Assembly (NCBI GenBank): GCA_003229495.1
Contig: QIEB01000404.1
Coordinates: 1-10,741, forward strand
Origin: Flammeovirgaceae bacterium
GTDB lineage: Bacteria > Bacteroidota > Bacteroidia > Cytophagales > Cyclobacteriaceae
Reading direction: 5' to 3'
Length of the DNA: 10,741 nucleotides
Shown piece by piece: positions 1-7,167 of this stretch (the first letter of the stretch is position 1; each line of letters begins with the position of its first letter). The notes below the pieces were generated by a model. That model saw only the letters and a list, made by a program, of their open reading frames with translations, had not been told where the DNA came from and made no database searches. A program made the translations under genes and the position numbers.

Positions 1-444
1 GTAATGTTGGCAAGGGTTGATGGGGTCAATAATTACATTATGTTTTCCGACCGTATTAATGTTTGGCATGATCCTCAAAAAATACAAGAACCAAAATATT
101 CATGGGAATACGTACAGGTGGGTAATTGTGGATCACCCCTGGAGACCAAAGAAGGTTGGTTGGTAATAACTCATGGTGTCGGTCCTATGCGCCGTTATTC
201 TATTGGGGCCACTTTGTTCGACCTGGACGATCCAACCAAGGAAGTAGGAAGATTAAGAGAACCACTACTGGTACCGTTGGAAGAGGAACGCGAGGGATAC
301 GTACCCAATGTAGTGTATTCATGCGGCGCTATTATCCACAATAAACAACTCGTCCTTCCCTATGCAGTATCAGACTACTCCAGCCGTTTTGCTACGGTAC
401 CTCTGGATGAATTACTAAAAGAGCTAAAAGCGGGAGTTGGTTAG
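1..444 (+). CDS. GH130 family mannoside phosphorylase (or mannosidase), C-terminal part; 5' end outside window
   Basis: The reading frame is already open at base 1 and ends with TAG at 442-444, so about 147 C-terminal residues are visible. They match the end of the GH130 five-bladed propeller: a GSPLETKEGWLVITHGV stretch, then YSIGATLFDLDDP, a REPLLVP segment, and EGYVPNVVYSCGAI. GH130 enzymes mostly phosphorolyse beta-mannosides to mannose 1-phosphate; some members are hydrolases. They are usually cytoplasmic. The general-acid aspartate lies in the N-terminal half, off the window, so phosphorylase versus hydrolase and the exact linkage cannot be decided here. The histidine in the ITHGV motif is a likely phosphate-site residue, judged from memory of the family and not aligned. 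The ATG at 4-6 is simply an internal methionine; the true start is upstream. The last 21 bases overlap the convergent glycosyltransferase gene. Family call is secure; substrate is not. Confidence 0.88.
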   Translation, partial: VMLARVDGVNNYIMFSDRINVWHDPQKIQEPKYSWEYVQVGNCGSPLETKEGWLVITHGVGPMRRYSIGATLFDLDDPTKEVGRLREPLLVPLEEEREGYVPNVVYSCGAIIHNKQLVLPYAVSDYSSRFATVPLDELLKELKAGVG

Positions 445-1443
445 GATCTCTTGGTATACTTTTAAATAATTTTCCACCATTATCTGATTGGTGAACTTTT
501 CTTTGGCCCACGAATGACAAGCAAGGGGTGAAATGGTGTCTAAATGCTGTAGTACACCGGAAGCTTCATCTTGGTTTTCAATCAAAAAACCTGTTTCTCC
601 GTGAATGATCAATTCAGACATGGAACCTCTGCGGTAGGCCACTACCGGTGTTCCGCAATACATGGCTTCCGCAACACTCAGGCCAAATGGCTCATCAAAG
701 TAAATAGGATGAAGGAGGGCCCTGGCTTTTCCCAATAGCTCATTCCTGTAGGCTGGTCCGGCATTTCCTACATATTGAATGTCTTCTTGATTAATGAATG
801 GTTTGACTCGTTCTTCAAAGTAATGTTTGTCCTGAACCAGACCAGCTATGATCAGCCTATATCCCCCTTTTTTTGCAATATTAATGGCATCATGGGCACC
901 TTTATCGGGGTGAATCCGTCCGAAATACAGCAGATAATCTTCTTTTTTTTCACAATAGGTAAAGTCTTTGGTATTTATGCCATTGTAAACGTTGGCAATA
1001 TAATCTAGTTCAGGTGAGCGATCAGCCAAACTGATGGAAGAGTAGTGAGCAGTGCTATTATATTTCTTATAGACTTCTACGATTTTGACTGAGGAAAATC
1101 CATGAATAGTGGTTAGGATAGGTGTGGAGATCAATCGACTATAAGTCAGAGGAAGGAAATCGAAATGATTGTGTATGATATCGAACCTTTGGGCATTTTC
1201 CATTAAATGGCTGATGTGCATGGCTTCGAACACTTTGGCATCAGCATGAGGCGTTTCCTCATATCCTTGTGGGCAAACTGCCTCAAGTGCCGCGTTGGTA
1301 ATAGAATCTCCGGTGGCAAAAAGTGTAACTTCAAGGCCACTAGCAACCATTCCTTCGGCAACGTTGGCAGCTATCTGTTCCCATGGTCCATATTTTCTAG
1401 GAGGAGTGCGCCAGGCTACCGGCGATAGTACCGCTAACTTCAT
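424..1443 (-). CDS. GT4 family glycosyltransferase (WRTPPRxYGPWE type)
   Basis: A 339-residue GT-B fold retaining glycosyltransferase of family GT4, probably cytoplasmic, transferring a sugar from a nucleotide-sugar donor. The N-terminal acceptor domain starts with MKLAVLSPVAWRTPPRKYGPWE (residues 1-22), a signature of a widespread uncharacterised subgroup. The linker-side IHGF is at 113-116. The donor domain shows YFGRIHPDKG (173-182) and the E-x7-E motif EPFGLSVAE with E251 and E259, followed by the usual EAMYCGTPVVA. Length is close to normal for GT4 and nothing essential appears missing. Its ATG overlaps the TGA of the upstream gene in an ATGA junction. No Shine-Dalgarno site is seen, so translation is probably coupled. 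Its 3' end overlaps the GH130 gene on the other strand. Donor and acceptor are unknown; a mannosyl donor is an inference from the GH130 neighbour. Confidence 0.9.
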   Translation of the reverse strand: MKLAVLSPVAWRTPPRKYGPWEQIAANVAEGMVASGLEVTLFATGDSITNAALEAVCPQGYEETPHADAKVFEAMHISHLMENAQRFDIIHNHFDFLPLTYSRLISTPILTTIHGFSSVKIVEVYKKYNSTAHYSSISLADRSPELDYIANVYNGINTKDFTYCEKKEDYLLYFGRIHPDKGAHDAINIAKKGGYRLIIAGLVQDKHYFEERVKPFINQEDIQYVGNAGPAYRNELLGKARALLHPIYFDEPFGLSVAEAMYCGTPVVAYRRGSMSELIIHGETGFLIENQDEASGVLQHLDTISPLACHSWAKEKFTNQIMVENYLKVYQEILTNSRF

Positions 1444-3713
1444 ATGTTAGCGGCAGGTCGTTCAGTACTAACTATTTCTTCTTCTTTTAACAGGTTTGGC
1501 TCAGTTTCAAAATGCTGGGCTTTCAAAATTCGAAAATAGGACAAGAAATAAGCCAAAGTGCTTTCTGCGCCCTGATTTTCATTAATTCCTTTCTTTTCCA
1601 GGCCATCGTAGCAACCTGCACTTTTGTGGTCATATACTGGAACACTCAGGGCATTGTCTCCTAAAAACCATAGGAATGTCTTGAACATTCGCTTTAGGTA
1701 CTTTTCGTTTTTGGTATTGCGGAATGCTCTGTAGTAGAGAAAGGTCATTGCCATGGCATCGATTGCTTGCTGATCAAACATTGGTAATTCCCCCCCCTTG
1801 GAATACCAGCCCTGATTACCCACCAATGAGAGGTAATCATTTCGAAAAACCAGACCGTCCAGCCAATTGGTTGATGCTATGGCAATTTCCAATACCTCTT
1901 CATCATTGATGACCTCATAATAATGAAATAAGGCCAGTGGCAGGACGCCGTTGTCATAAGTGACTTTATCCTCAAACCAACACCAATTCTCACCACAGCT
2001 TTTTCGATAAAGCGCCAACATCCCTTCTTTCAAGGAGATTAACAAAGTCATTCTTTTTTCGTCATAACTATGCTTGTGCAGATAATAACTTAGGCCGATG
2101 ATGGTGTTTGCTAATCCCCGGATGGTTTTGAGATGTTTAAAATGAGGTTCGGCTTTATCAAACATGCTTTGTGCCAATGTTTGTATCCATGCATTGGGGG
2201 CATATTTCACCAGATAGCCCAGGGACCAGATCGCCCGGCCAAAAGAATCTTCAGTTCCGGTCTCATCCAAAAATTTACGGTCATAACTTAATAGGTTCCG
2301 AAAGTTCCCATCTTCTCGTTGCATGTAGTACATAAAACTTAGATAACGGGTGATTAAACCCAATACTTCCTGCTGCTTCCGCTGATGGTAGGCCATGGTC
2401 ATGGCCAAAAGGGCACGGGCGTTATCATCTGTGCAATAGCCCGTTTTAAAATCAGGAATATTGAACTTAGCGTGCTGTATCATTCCTGTGTCATCAGTCA
2501 AAAGCTTAAGATGAGTGAGAGAGAAACGTGGTAAGATGGACAAATCTACAATTGAGGTAGATTGTTCCTTTTTCACCTTTCTGGCAGCGGCTATCTCCAT
2601 AAGATCGAGATATTTCCTGCCGATTTTGGGCCATTTCAAATGACCACTGTATGCCAGAGCTGATTCCCTCATTTTTGAAGCCTTATCTTCGTTTTCCAAA
2701 AGGTCAGTTATCAGTGCGGAGAGCTTATTATGGTCCTGTATGGGAAAGATTATTCCCCTTCCTTCGGACAACAACTCCTCTGCGTGCCAATAGGGGGTAG
2801 AGACAATGCAGGCACCGGCTCCCAAGGCATAGGCCAAAGTACCGCTGGTAATTTGTTCCTTGCTGAGGTAAGGTGTAATATAAATGTCAGCTGCCGCTAA
2901 ATATTTAAATAGTTGCTTTTCATTCAGGTATTCGTTGAAAAAATGAACATTATTCTCCACTCGAAGCTTTTTGACCAGCAGCTTAAGTTTGTTGCGATAG
3001 GATTCACCTTCAAACTTGACTACACCGGGATGGGTTTTCCCCAGGATTATATACAGCACCTCCGGATGTTTTTCGATCACCTTGGGCAAGGCCTCAATCA
3101 CTGTTTCGAGTCCCTTGTTTCTGCTAAGCAAGCCAAAAGTGAGCAGAATTTTACGATCGGCTAAATTGAAGGTATTTTTTACCGTGGCCTTGGAATCCGT
3201 AATTATATCCGGTACTCCGTGCTCAATTTGATGGATGTTATTACTTACCTGAAATGCGTCCTCCAAAAAATTGATGCCTTTTTGACTCATAGCCACCACC
3301 GCCTCCGCCTTTTTACACAGAGATTGCATAATGGAAAGTTGCATAAATGAGGGTTTATCCAAAATGGTATGAAGCGTGACCACTAAGGGGATCTTGAGCC
3401 TGTTGACCAAGGTAAGTAGGAATACTCCGGACTCTCCTCCAAAAATCCCATATTCGTGCTGTAGCAAACAAACTTTAGCACCGCTATAATTAATGTGATG
3501 CGCTGCTTTGATATAATCCGCCAGCACATTTTGTTGAATGGTAAACCTTACATTTTCATCATATTCGTAATTATTTTCCTGATTATTGATAGCTACAATA
3601 AAACAGTTATCCTCCTCACTTTGATGAAGATCAATAGCTTCGATAAGGTTTTTTGCAAAGGTGGCAATACCACATTTCCGGGGTGGAAATGTGGAGATTA
3701 TAGCAATTTTCAT
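1440..3713 (-). CDS. GT4-like glycosyltransferase fused to a C-terminal alpha/alpha-toroid (glycosidase-like) domain
   Basis: A 757-residue two-domain protein. Residues 1 to about 375 are a GT-B glycosyltransferase: MKIAIISTFPPRKCGIATFA at the start, LLQHEYGIFGG (83-93), TLHT (113-116), a GLLSRNKG donor-domain loop (194-201) and EQITSGTLAYALGAG (286-300). The GT4 E-x7-E motif keeps E286, but the second position is A294. As I recall, this is typical of the subgroup, so it need not mean loss of activity. Residues from about 390 to 730 are helix-rich and resemble six-hairpin glycosidase or epimerase toroids. They carry the conserved patches TDDNARA (428-434), TEDSFGRA (487-494), FDQQAIDAMAM (646-656) and NQGAEST (713-719). 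No signal peptide or membrane segment is visible, so it is likely cytoplasmic. It is the first gene of the operon with the downstream GT4. The toroid could hydrolyse, phosphorolyse or bind the glycan product; its function is unknown to me. Confidence 0.85.
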   Translation of the reverse strand: MKIAIISTFPPRKCGIATFAKNLIEAIDLHQSEEDNCFIVAINNQENNYEYDENVRFTIQQNVLADYIKAAHHINYSGAKVCLLQHEYGIFGGESGVFLLTLVNRLKIPLVVTLHTILDKPSFMQLSIMQSLCKKAEAVVAMSQKGINFLEDAFQVSNNIHQIEHGVPDIITDSKATVKNTFNLADRKILLTFGLLSRNKGLETVIEALPKVIEKHPEVLYIILGKTHPGVVKFEGESYRNKLKLLVKKLRVENNVHFFNEYLNEKQLFKYLAAADIYITPYLSKEQITSGTLAYALGAGACIVSTPYWHAEELLSEGRGIIFPIQDHNKLSALITDLLENEDKASKMRESALAYSGHLKWPKIGRKYLDLMEIAAARKVKKEQSTSIVDLSILPRFSLTHLKLLTDDTGMIQHAKFNIPDFKTGYCTDDNARALLAMTMAYHQRKQQEVLGLITRYLSFMYYMQREDGNFRNLLSYDRKFLDETGTEDSFGRAIWSLGYLVKYAPNAWIQTLAQSMFDKAEPHFKHLKTIRGLANTIIGLSYYLHKHSYDEKRMTLLISLKEGMLALYRKSCGENWCWFEDKVTYDNGVLPLALFHYYEVINDEEVLEIAIASTNWLDGLVFRNDYLSLVGNQGWYSKGGELPMFDQQAIDAMAMTFLYYRAFRNTKNEKYLKRMFKTFLWFLGDNALSVPVYDHKSAGCYDGLEKKGINENQGAESTLAYFLSYFRILKAQHFETEPNLLKEEEIVSTERPAANI
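3670..3694 (-). other. Perfect 10-bp inverted repeat inside the first codons of the GT4-toroid gene
   Basis: On the + strand CCACATTTCC (3670-3679) and GGAAATGTGG (3685-3694) are exact reverse complements separated by GGGGT. In the mRNA this begins about 20 nt after the start codon, over roughly codons 7-15, and could form a 10-bp hairpin with a 5-nt loop. The encoded segment (STFPPRKCG) appears conserved in the family, so the repeat may be a by-product of codon choice. A role in tuning translation of the operon is only a possibility. Confidence 0.5.
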
Positions 3714-3940
3714 AGGCTGATTTTATACTTAAAAAGTATAGTGAAAAAATAGCATAATAAGAAGATGTTTTTAAGATAATTTTATTATTTCACCTCGGTG
3801 TTATTTCTGGTTGTTGTAGCTTTCAATCACCTATTAAAGGCAAAACCATTTATGAGACCTAACTTTGTACTTTAACAGTTGAGGCGAATCAAAGAGGAAT
3901 TCCAACAGGTATTGTAACGAATGAAAAATGAATAGCCGTT
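3714..3940. other. Intergenic region between the oxidoreductase operon and the glycosyltransferase operon
   Basis: This 227-bp AT-rich gap separates two genes that both read on the - strand. It should hold the end of the oxidoreductase transcript and the promoter of the glycosyltransferase operon. I searched for the Bacteroidota-type promoter (TTTG, about 19 nt, TAnnTTTG) and found no good match. I also see no stem followed by a T-run that would be a convincing terminator. The only clear structure is the palindrome at 3724-3740. No coding signal is visible on either strand. Confidence 0.6.
3724..3740. repeat. 17-bp interrupted palindrome upstream of the glycosyltransferase operon (operator candidate)
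   Basis: TATACTT and AAGTATA are perfect 7-bp inverted arms around AAA. The element ends 10 nt before the ATG at 3713 on the - strand, where a repressor or a weak mRNA hairpin could affect initiation. It is AT-only apart from one C and one G, so chance is a real alternative. No strong Shine-Dalgarno site lies between it and the start. Confidence 0.35.
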
Positions 3941-4834
3941 CTACATGGTTTCCAGCAATAATTGATCAAAAAGTTCTTTTTTTATACCTAGCGGTTGCTT
4001 GATTAACGGACCGTTTAATAAAACAGGTTCTGTATCTTCATAGGTTGGTTTTTCTACTTTGTAAACCAATCCTATTGGGATACGATCATCGAATTCCATT
4101 GCCGTGGACATCGCATCCGAAAAGTCGGCTGGATCTCTATCTGGTGCCTCGTCTTCTAACTTATATATCCGTTCTTTAAACCAAGCATAAGTATTGAGTT
4201 TATTGTAAGTGACACATGGACTGAATACGTCGATAAACGCAAAGCCTTTATGAGCGATACCTTGCTCAATTAGGGAGCTCAAGTGTGCCGGTTGACCGGA
4301 AAACGCTCGCGCAACAAAGGTTGCACCTGAAACCAGAGCCAGCATTAGGGGATTAATAGGTTGTTCAACATTGCCCCGTGGAGTGGTTTTTGTTTTGTGA
4401 TCTTTCATAGTGGTGGGGGAGGCCTGTCCGGTGGTTAACCCGTAGATTTCATTATCCATTACTACATAGGTTAAATCCAGATTCCTGCGCATGGCATGTA
4501 TAAAATGGCCCACACCGATTCCAAACCCATCACCATCACCACCTGTTACCACTACTTTTAAATTGTGGTTTGCTAATTTAGCCCCCGTTGCTGTAGGTAG
4601 TGACCTACCGTGCAAGCTGTGAATTCCATAGGCATTCACATAACCTGGAAGATTTGATGAACAGCCGATTCCTGATACTACCAGCATTTCATGTGATTTT
4701 ATCTCTTTTTCCAGCGTGGCTTTTTTGAGGGATGACAATACGCCAAAATCCCCACAACCAGGGCACCAATCCGGGCTAACTTCCACTACACGAGTTTTGA
4801 AGGTTTTTTCAGTAATAGTATTTGCTGTACTCAT
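3941..4834 (-). CDS. korB: 2-oxoacid:ferredoxin oxidoreductase, beta subunit (KorB-like)
   Basis: A 297-residue thiamine-diphosphate subunit of a cytoplasmic 2-oxoacid:ferredoxin oxidoreductase (2-oxoacid + CoA to acyl-CoA + CO2 + reduced ferredoxin). The start of the domain has the family signature WCPGCGDFG. C24, C27, C58 and C207 (in FSPCVTYN) fit the four ligands of the [4Fe-4S] cluster in this enzyme class. The ThDP/Mg motif is GGDGDGFGIG (98-107) followed 27 residues after G101 by N128 in DNEIYGLTTGQ. The gene follows the alpha-subunit gene by 47 bp and is clearly co-transcribed. No separate ferredoxin-like delta subunit is present, which agrees with the two-subunit type. Substrate may be 2-oxoglutarate, pyruvate or other 2-oxoacids; the symbol is by similarity only. 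Confidence 0.92.
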   Translation of the reverse strand: MSTANTITEKTFKTRVVEVSPDWCPGCGDFGVLSSLKKATLEKEIKSHEMLVVSGIGCSSNLPGYVNAYGIHSLHGRSLPTATGAKLANHNLKVVVTGGDGDGFGIGVGHFIHAMRRNLDLTYVVMDNEIYGLTTGQASPTTMKDHKTKTTPRGNVEQPINPLMLALVSGATFVARAFSGQPAHLSSLIEQGIAHKGFAFIDVFSPCVTYNKLNTYAWFKERIYKLEDEAPDRDPADFSDAMSTAMEFDDRIPIGLVYKVEKPTYEDTEPVLLNGPLIKQPLGIKKELFDQLLLETM

Positions 4835-4842
4835 GGTTAATT

Positions 4843-4850
4843 CCTCCTTA
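4843..4850 (-). promoter_or_regulatory. Strong Shine-Dalgarno site for the beta subunit
   Basis: On the - strand TAAGGAGG lies 8 nt before the ATG at 4834, an almost complete match to the 16S anti-Shine-Dalgarno sequence at ideal spacing. Most Bacteroidota genes lack such sites, and the other starts in this window have weak ones or none. It fixes the start codon of the beta gene and probably secures high or balanced translation of the second subunit. Confidence 0.75.
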
Positions 4851-4881
4851 ATATTTTGTGACTACATAAATTATTAATCAT

Positions 4882-6927
4882 TTACTGTTCCAAGTTAGAT
4901 GGATCCCATTTATGTGTGGACCCTGTTTCTACACCAATGGTCAGTTTTCCTTTCAGTTCCCCATTATTCCTTTCAATAAGATCCAATACCCAAACCGGTT
5001 CTCCATAACCATTTTGTGAAGTTTGAATAATATTCGAAGGACGAAGCTTATCCTTGAGATGAACCCGAATATAATGGTAAGCCATTTCACGTGCCTCAGA
5101 TTGGGTAACATTCAAGTCAAGAGGTTCACCCTTTAGAATAGCTATTACCCGTTGTGTAATCATTCTTGGTTCAAATGGTTCACCATCATATTTTAGGATG
5201 ACATCGGTGCTAGAGAATCCCGTTTCTGCTTTCAAATGCCTGGCAAATTGCCCGGTGGCATTCAATTCCACAACAATGGTTTTTTTGCATTTATTCAGGA
5301 TTTGAAGAGATTCTTTTGAATGGAACGGCAGCAGGTATCTAAAATGGAGCTGGTTGGCATTTATTCCTTCCACTTCCAATTGTTCAATTGCTTCGTGAAT
5401 TACCCCCCAGGTCGAACCCCATCCAATCAATGTTACTTCCGAATCTTCAGATCCTTCAAGCTGTGGAGGTTCAAGCTCATTGAGCACTCCCTCTAACTTA
5501 CGCATTCGCTTTTCATTGATTTTACGCCTTATCGCGGTGTTGGTAAATTCATCGCTGATTATTACCCCGTCTTCATCATGATCGTCAGAAGCGGTTACAT
5601 AGGCCATTCCCTCGCTGCCAATAAGCGGTCTGGGTGATATCCCTGAGGAAGTGAATGTGTAGCGTTTAAATCCATCTTTTCCCTTCATTGATTGAGGAAT
5701 CTGTTCTATGAGATCGCCCCGGTTAATATTTACCTCATGCGACCACGATCCCGGTTCTATAGTCTCAAAGTTTTCACCCATTAATAAATCTGATAAAATT
5801 ATTACCGGGAGCTGATATTGTTCGGCGATATTGAGCGCTTCACCAACAATATGGTAACAATCTGTGGTACTTTTAGGTGCCAGTATTACTTTGGGGAAAT
5901 CACCTTGGGATGCTCCAATAGCTTGATTTAGGTCGCCTTGTTCGGTTTTGGTAGGTAGACCAGTGGATGGTCCTCCACGTTGAACATTGATGATAACAAC
6001 CGGAGTCTCGAACATACCTGCTTCACCTATTGCCTCTGTCATAAGAGCAAAACCACCGCCTGAAGTTGCACACATCGATCGAACACCTGCATATCCAGCG
6101 CCAATTGCCAGATTTATGACCGCAATTTCATCTTCAGCCTGTTTGACAAGCACCCCACACCGTTCGCTGTTTGTGACTAACCAATGTAAAATATTTGTTG
6201 CGGGGCTCATTGGATAGGCCGCGTAGAATTTTAAGCCTGCTGCCACGGCACCTAATGCCATGGCACTATTTCCAGAGTAAAACGGTTTGCTGATATGAGT
6301 GAAATTCCAGTCGATATTAATTTTGGCAGAAGCAAAATGTTCCTGGGTTGTCTGATAACCTATTCGAGCAACACTAGTGTTCTGATCTATTATTTCCTGA
6401 CCTTTTTGTGCAAAAATATCACCTAATACTTGCTCCAATGTTTTAAAATCAATGTTCACCAGATAAAGTAATGATCCAAGAATCATGGTGTTTTGCATGA
6501 TGGGAATTAGTTTACCCATATCTGAGGTTAACTTCCTAAATGAAAGGGGTACTATCTGAACATTTTCCTGAAGAAGAGAGGAGTCACAGGTAACCTTATC
6601 AGAATTAAAAATTATCACTCCACCAGGTTCAACCGCAGGTGCATGCCGTTCAATGCTGTCCTGATTCATGGCAAGCAATACCTTGAAATGATCACCATAG
6701 CACATTTCCTTTCTTTCACTGATACGAAGTTTTAGAAAAGTATGACCCCCGCGGATCAAGGATTGATAGCTATTATAGGAAATAGCATGCAGGCCATGTC
6801 GATTTATTACCCTTGCCAGCAGATTCCCGGATTTATCAAGACCGTCGCCTGCTGCGCCACCAAATCCAATAGTTATTTCGTGAGAATTGTTTGGCAAATT
6901 GTTGAGTTTTTTTTGTTTATTTTCCAT
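4882..6927 (-). CDS. korA: 2-oxoacid:ferredoxin oxidoreductase, alpha subunit (fused gamma-alpha, KorA-like)
   Basis: A 681-residue subunit that pairs with the downstream beta subunit. Residues about 17-200 are the gamma domain, beginning ITIGFGGAAGDGLDKSG (18-34) with the glycine-rich motif of this family, and containing SYQSLIRGGHT (53-63). The pyrimidine-binding alpha domain starts near residue 218 (SGNSAMALGAVAAGLKFYAAYPMSPAT). YPMSPAT (238-244) replaces the textbook YPITPS, the substrate-contact segment. QAEDEIAVI (263-271) and the CATSGGGFALM segment (286-296) follow, and a transketolase C-terminal-like domain comes after about residue 490. The protein is somewhat longer than the 600 to 630 residues common for this subunit; the extra lies partly in a C-terminal tail of about 60 residues. 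The ATG is preceded by a purine-rich AGAAAGAAG. First gene of the operon, transcribed away from the DUF1800 gene. Confidence 0.92.
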   Translation of the reverse strand: MENKQKKLNNLPNNSHEITIGFGGAAGDGLDKSGNLLARVINRHGLHAISYNSYQSLIRGGHTFLKLRISERKEMCYGDHFKVLLAMNQDSIERHAPAVEPGGVIIFNSDKVTCDSSLLQENVQIVPLSFRKLTSDMGKLIPIMQNTMILGSLLYLVNIDFKTLEQVLGDIFAQKGQEIIDQNTSVARIGYQTTQEHFASAKINIDWNFTHISKPFYSGNSAMALGAVAAGLKFYAAYPMSPATNILHWLVTNSERCGVLVKQAEDEIAVINLAIGAGYAGVRSMCATSGGGFALMTEAIGEAGMFETPVVIINVQRGGPSTGLPTKTEQGDLNQAIGASQGDFPKVILAPKSTTDCYHIVGEALNIAEQYQLPVIILSDLLMGENFETIEPGSWSHEVNINRGDLIEQIPQSMKGKDGFKRYTFTSSGISPRPLIGSEGMAYVTASDDHDEDGVIISDEFTNTAIRRKINEKRMRKLEGVLNELEPPQLEGSEDSEVTLIGWGSTWGVIHEAIEQLEVEGINANQLHFRYLLPFHSKESLQILNKCKKTIVVELNATGQFARHLKAETGFSSTDVILKYDGEPFEPRMITQRVIAILKGEPLDLNVTQSEAREMAYHYIRVHLKDKLRPSNIIQTSQNGYGEPVWVLDLIERNNGELKGKLTIGVETGSTHKWDPSNLEQ

Positions 6928-6974
6928 TAATAATAGCTTCTTTCTGTTAAATCATGTTTAATGGCAGATAACTG

Positions 6975-6987
6975 GTTTAAGTTAAAC
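6975..6987. repeat. 13-bp palindrome, operator candidate for the oxidoreductase operon
   Basis: GTTTAA and TTAAAC flank a single G, adjacent to the putative -10 box. Another GTTTAA half-site starts at 6956, 19 bp away on the same strand. A dimeric regulator could bind here, but the sequence is AT-rich and could arise by chance. Confidence 0.3.
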
Positions 6988-7017
6988 ATTTTAGAAAACA
7001 AAAAATAATTCGTACAA
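6988..7017 (-). promoter_or_regulatory. Possible promoter of the oxidoreductase operon
   Basis: On the - strand TTGTAC (7012-7017) is followed 18 nt later by TAAAAT (6988-6993), about 60 nt upstream of the alpha-subunit ATG. This resembles a general sigma-70 promoter but not the Bacteroidota consensus TAnnTTTG, so the call is weak. A palindrome sits directly downstream of the -10-like box. Confidence 0.25.
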
Positions 7018-7104
7018 TAAAGAGGTGCCGAAGATAGTGCGGGTGCCAATGCGCCTGCCCTGTTACCATCATAGCAATTTTCACGTCCTATATAAGAAGA
7101 AACG

Positions 7105-7118
7105 ATTACTCAAGTAAT
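7105..7118. repeat. 14-bp palindrome upstream of the DUF1800 gene
   Basis: ATTACT and AGTAAT are perfect 6-bp inverted arms around CA, about 80 bp upstream of the GTG start and upstream of the possible promoter at 7160. It is a candidate activator or repressor site; nothing else supports it. Confidence 0.3.
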
Positions 7119-7159
7119 GTTTCAAAACTAATCCAGCTTTTAAAAAGACCCAATTCTTG

Positions 7160-7167
7160 TATTTTTA
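7160..7167 (+). promoter_or_regulatory. Possible -7 box for the DUF1800/DUF1501 operon
   Basis: TATTTTTA fits TAnnTTT of the Bacteroidota -7 element but lacks the final G. A TTTA lies 17 nt upstream in place of the usual TTTG. Transcription from here would give a leader of about 25 nt before the GTG at 7199, a plausible length. The match is imperfect in both boxes. Confidence 0.25.

Noticed and set aside
126..344. 72-residue + strand frame inside the GH130 gene
   Set aside because: An alternative frame of the conserved GH130 C-terminus with no family match.
3714..3940. Bacteroidota-type promoter (TTTG ... TAnnTTTG) for the glycosyltransferase operon
   Set aside because: The TTTG occurrences on the - strand have no TAnnTTTG at the right spacing, and TACTTTTT near the palindrome is too close to the start codon to serve as a -7 box.
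5987..6217. 76-residue + strand open frame inside the alpha-subunit gene
   Set aside because: Opposite the conserved pyrimidine-binding domain; no start signal or family.
6977..7072. 31-codon - strand frame (starts MMVTGQAHWHPHYLRHLF) in the divergent region
   Set aside because: No ribosome binding site, no recognised family, and it overlaps the region that must hold the oxidoreductase promoter. The GC-rich patch with the GGTGCC repeat is noted, but coding is not supported.
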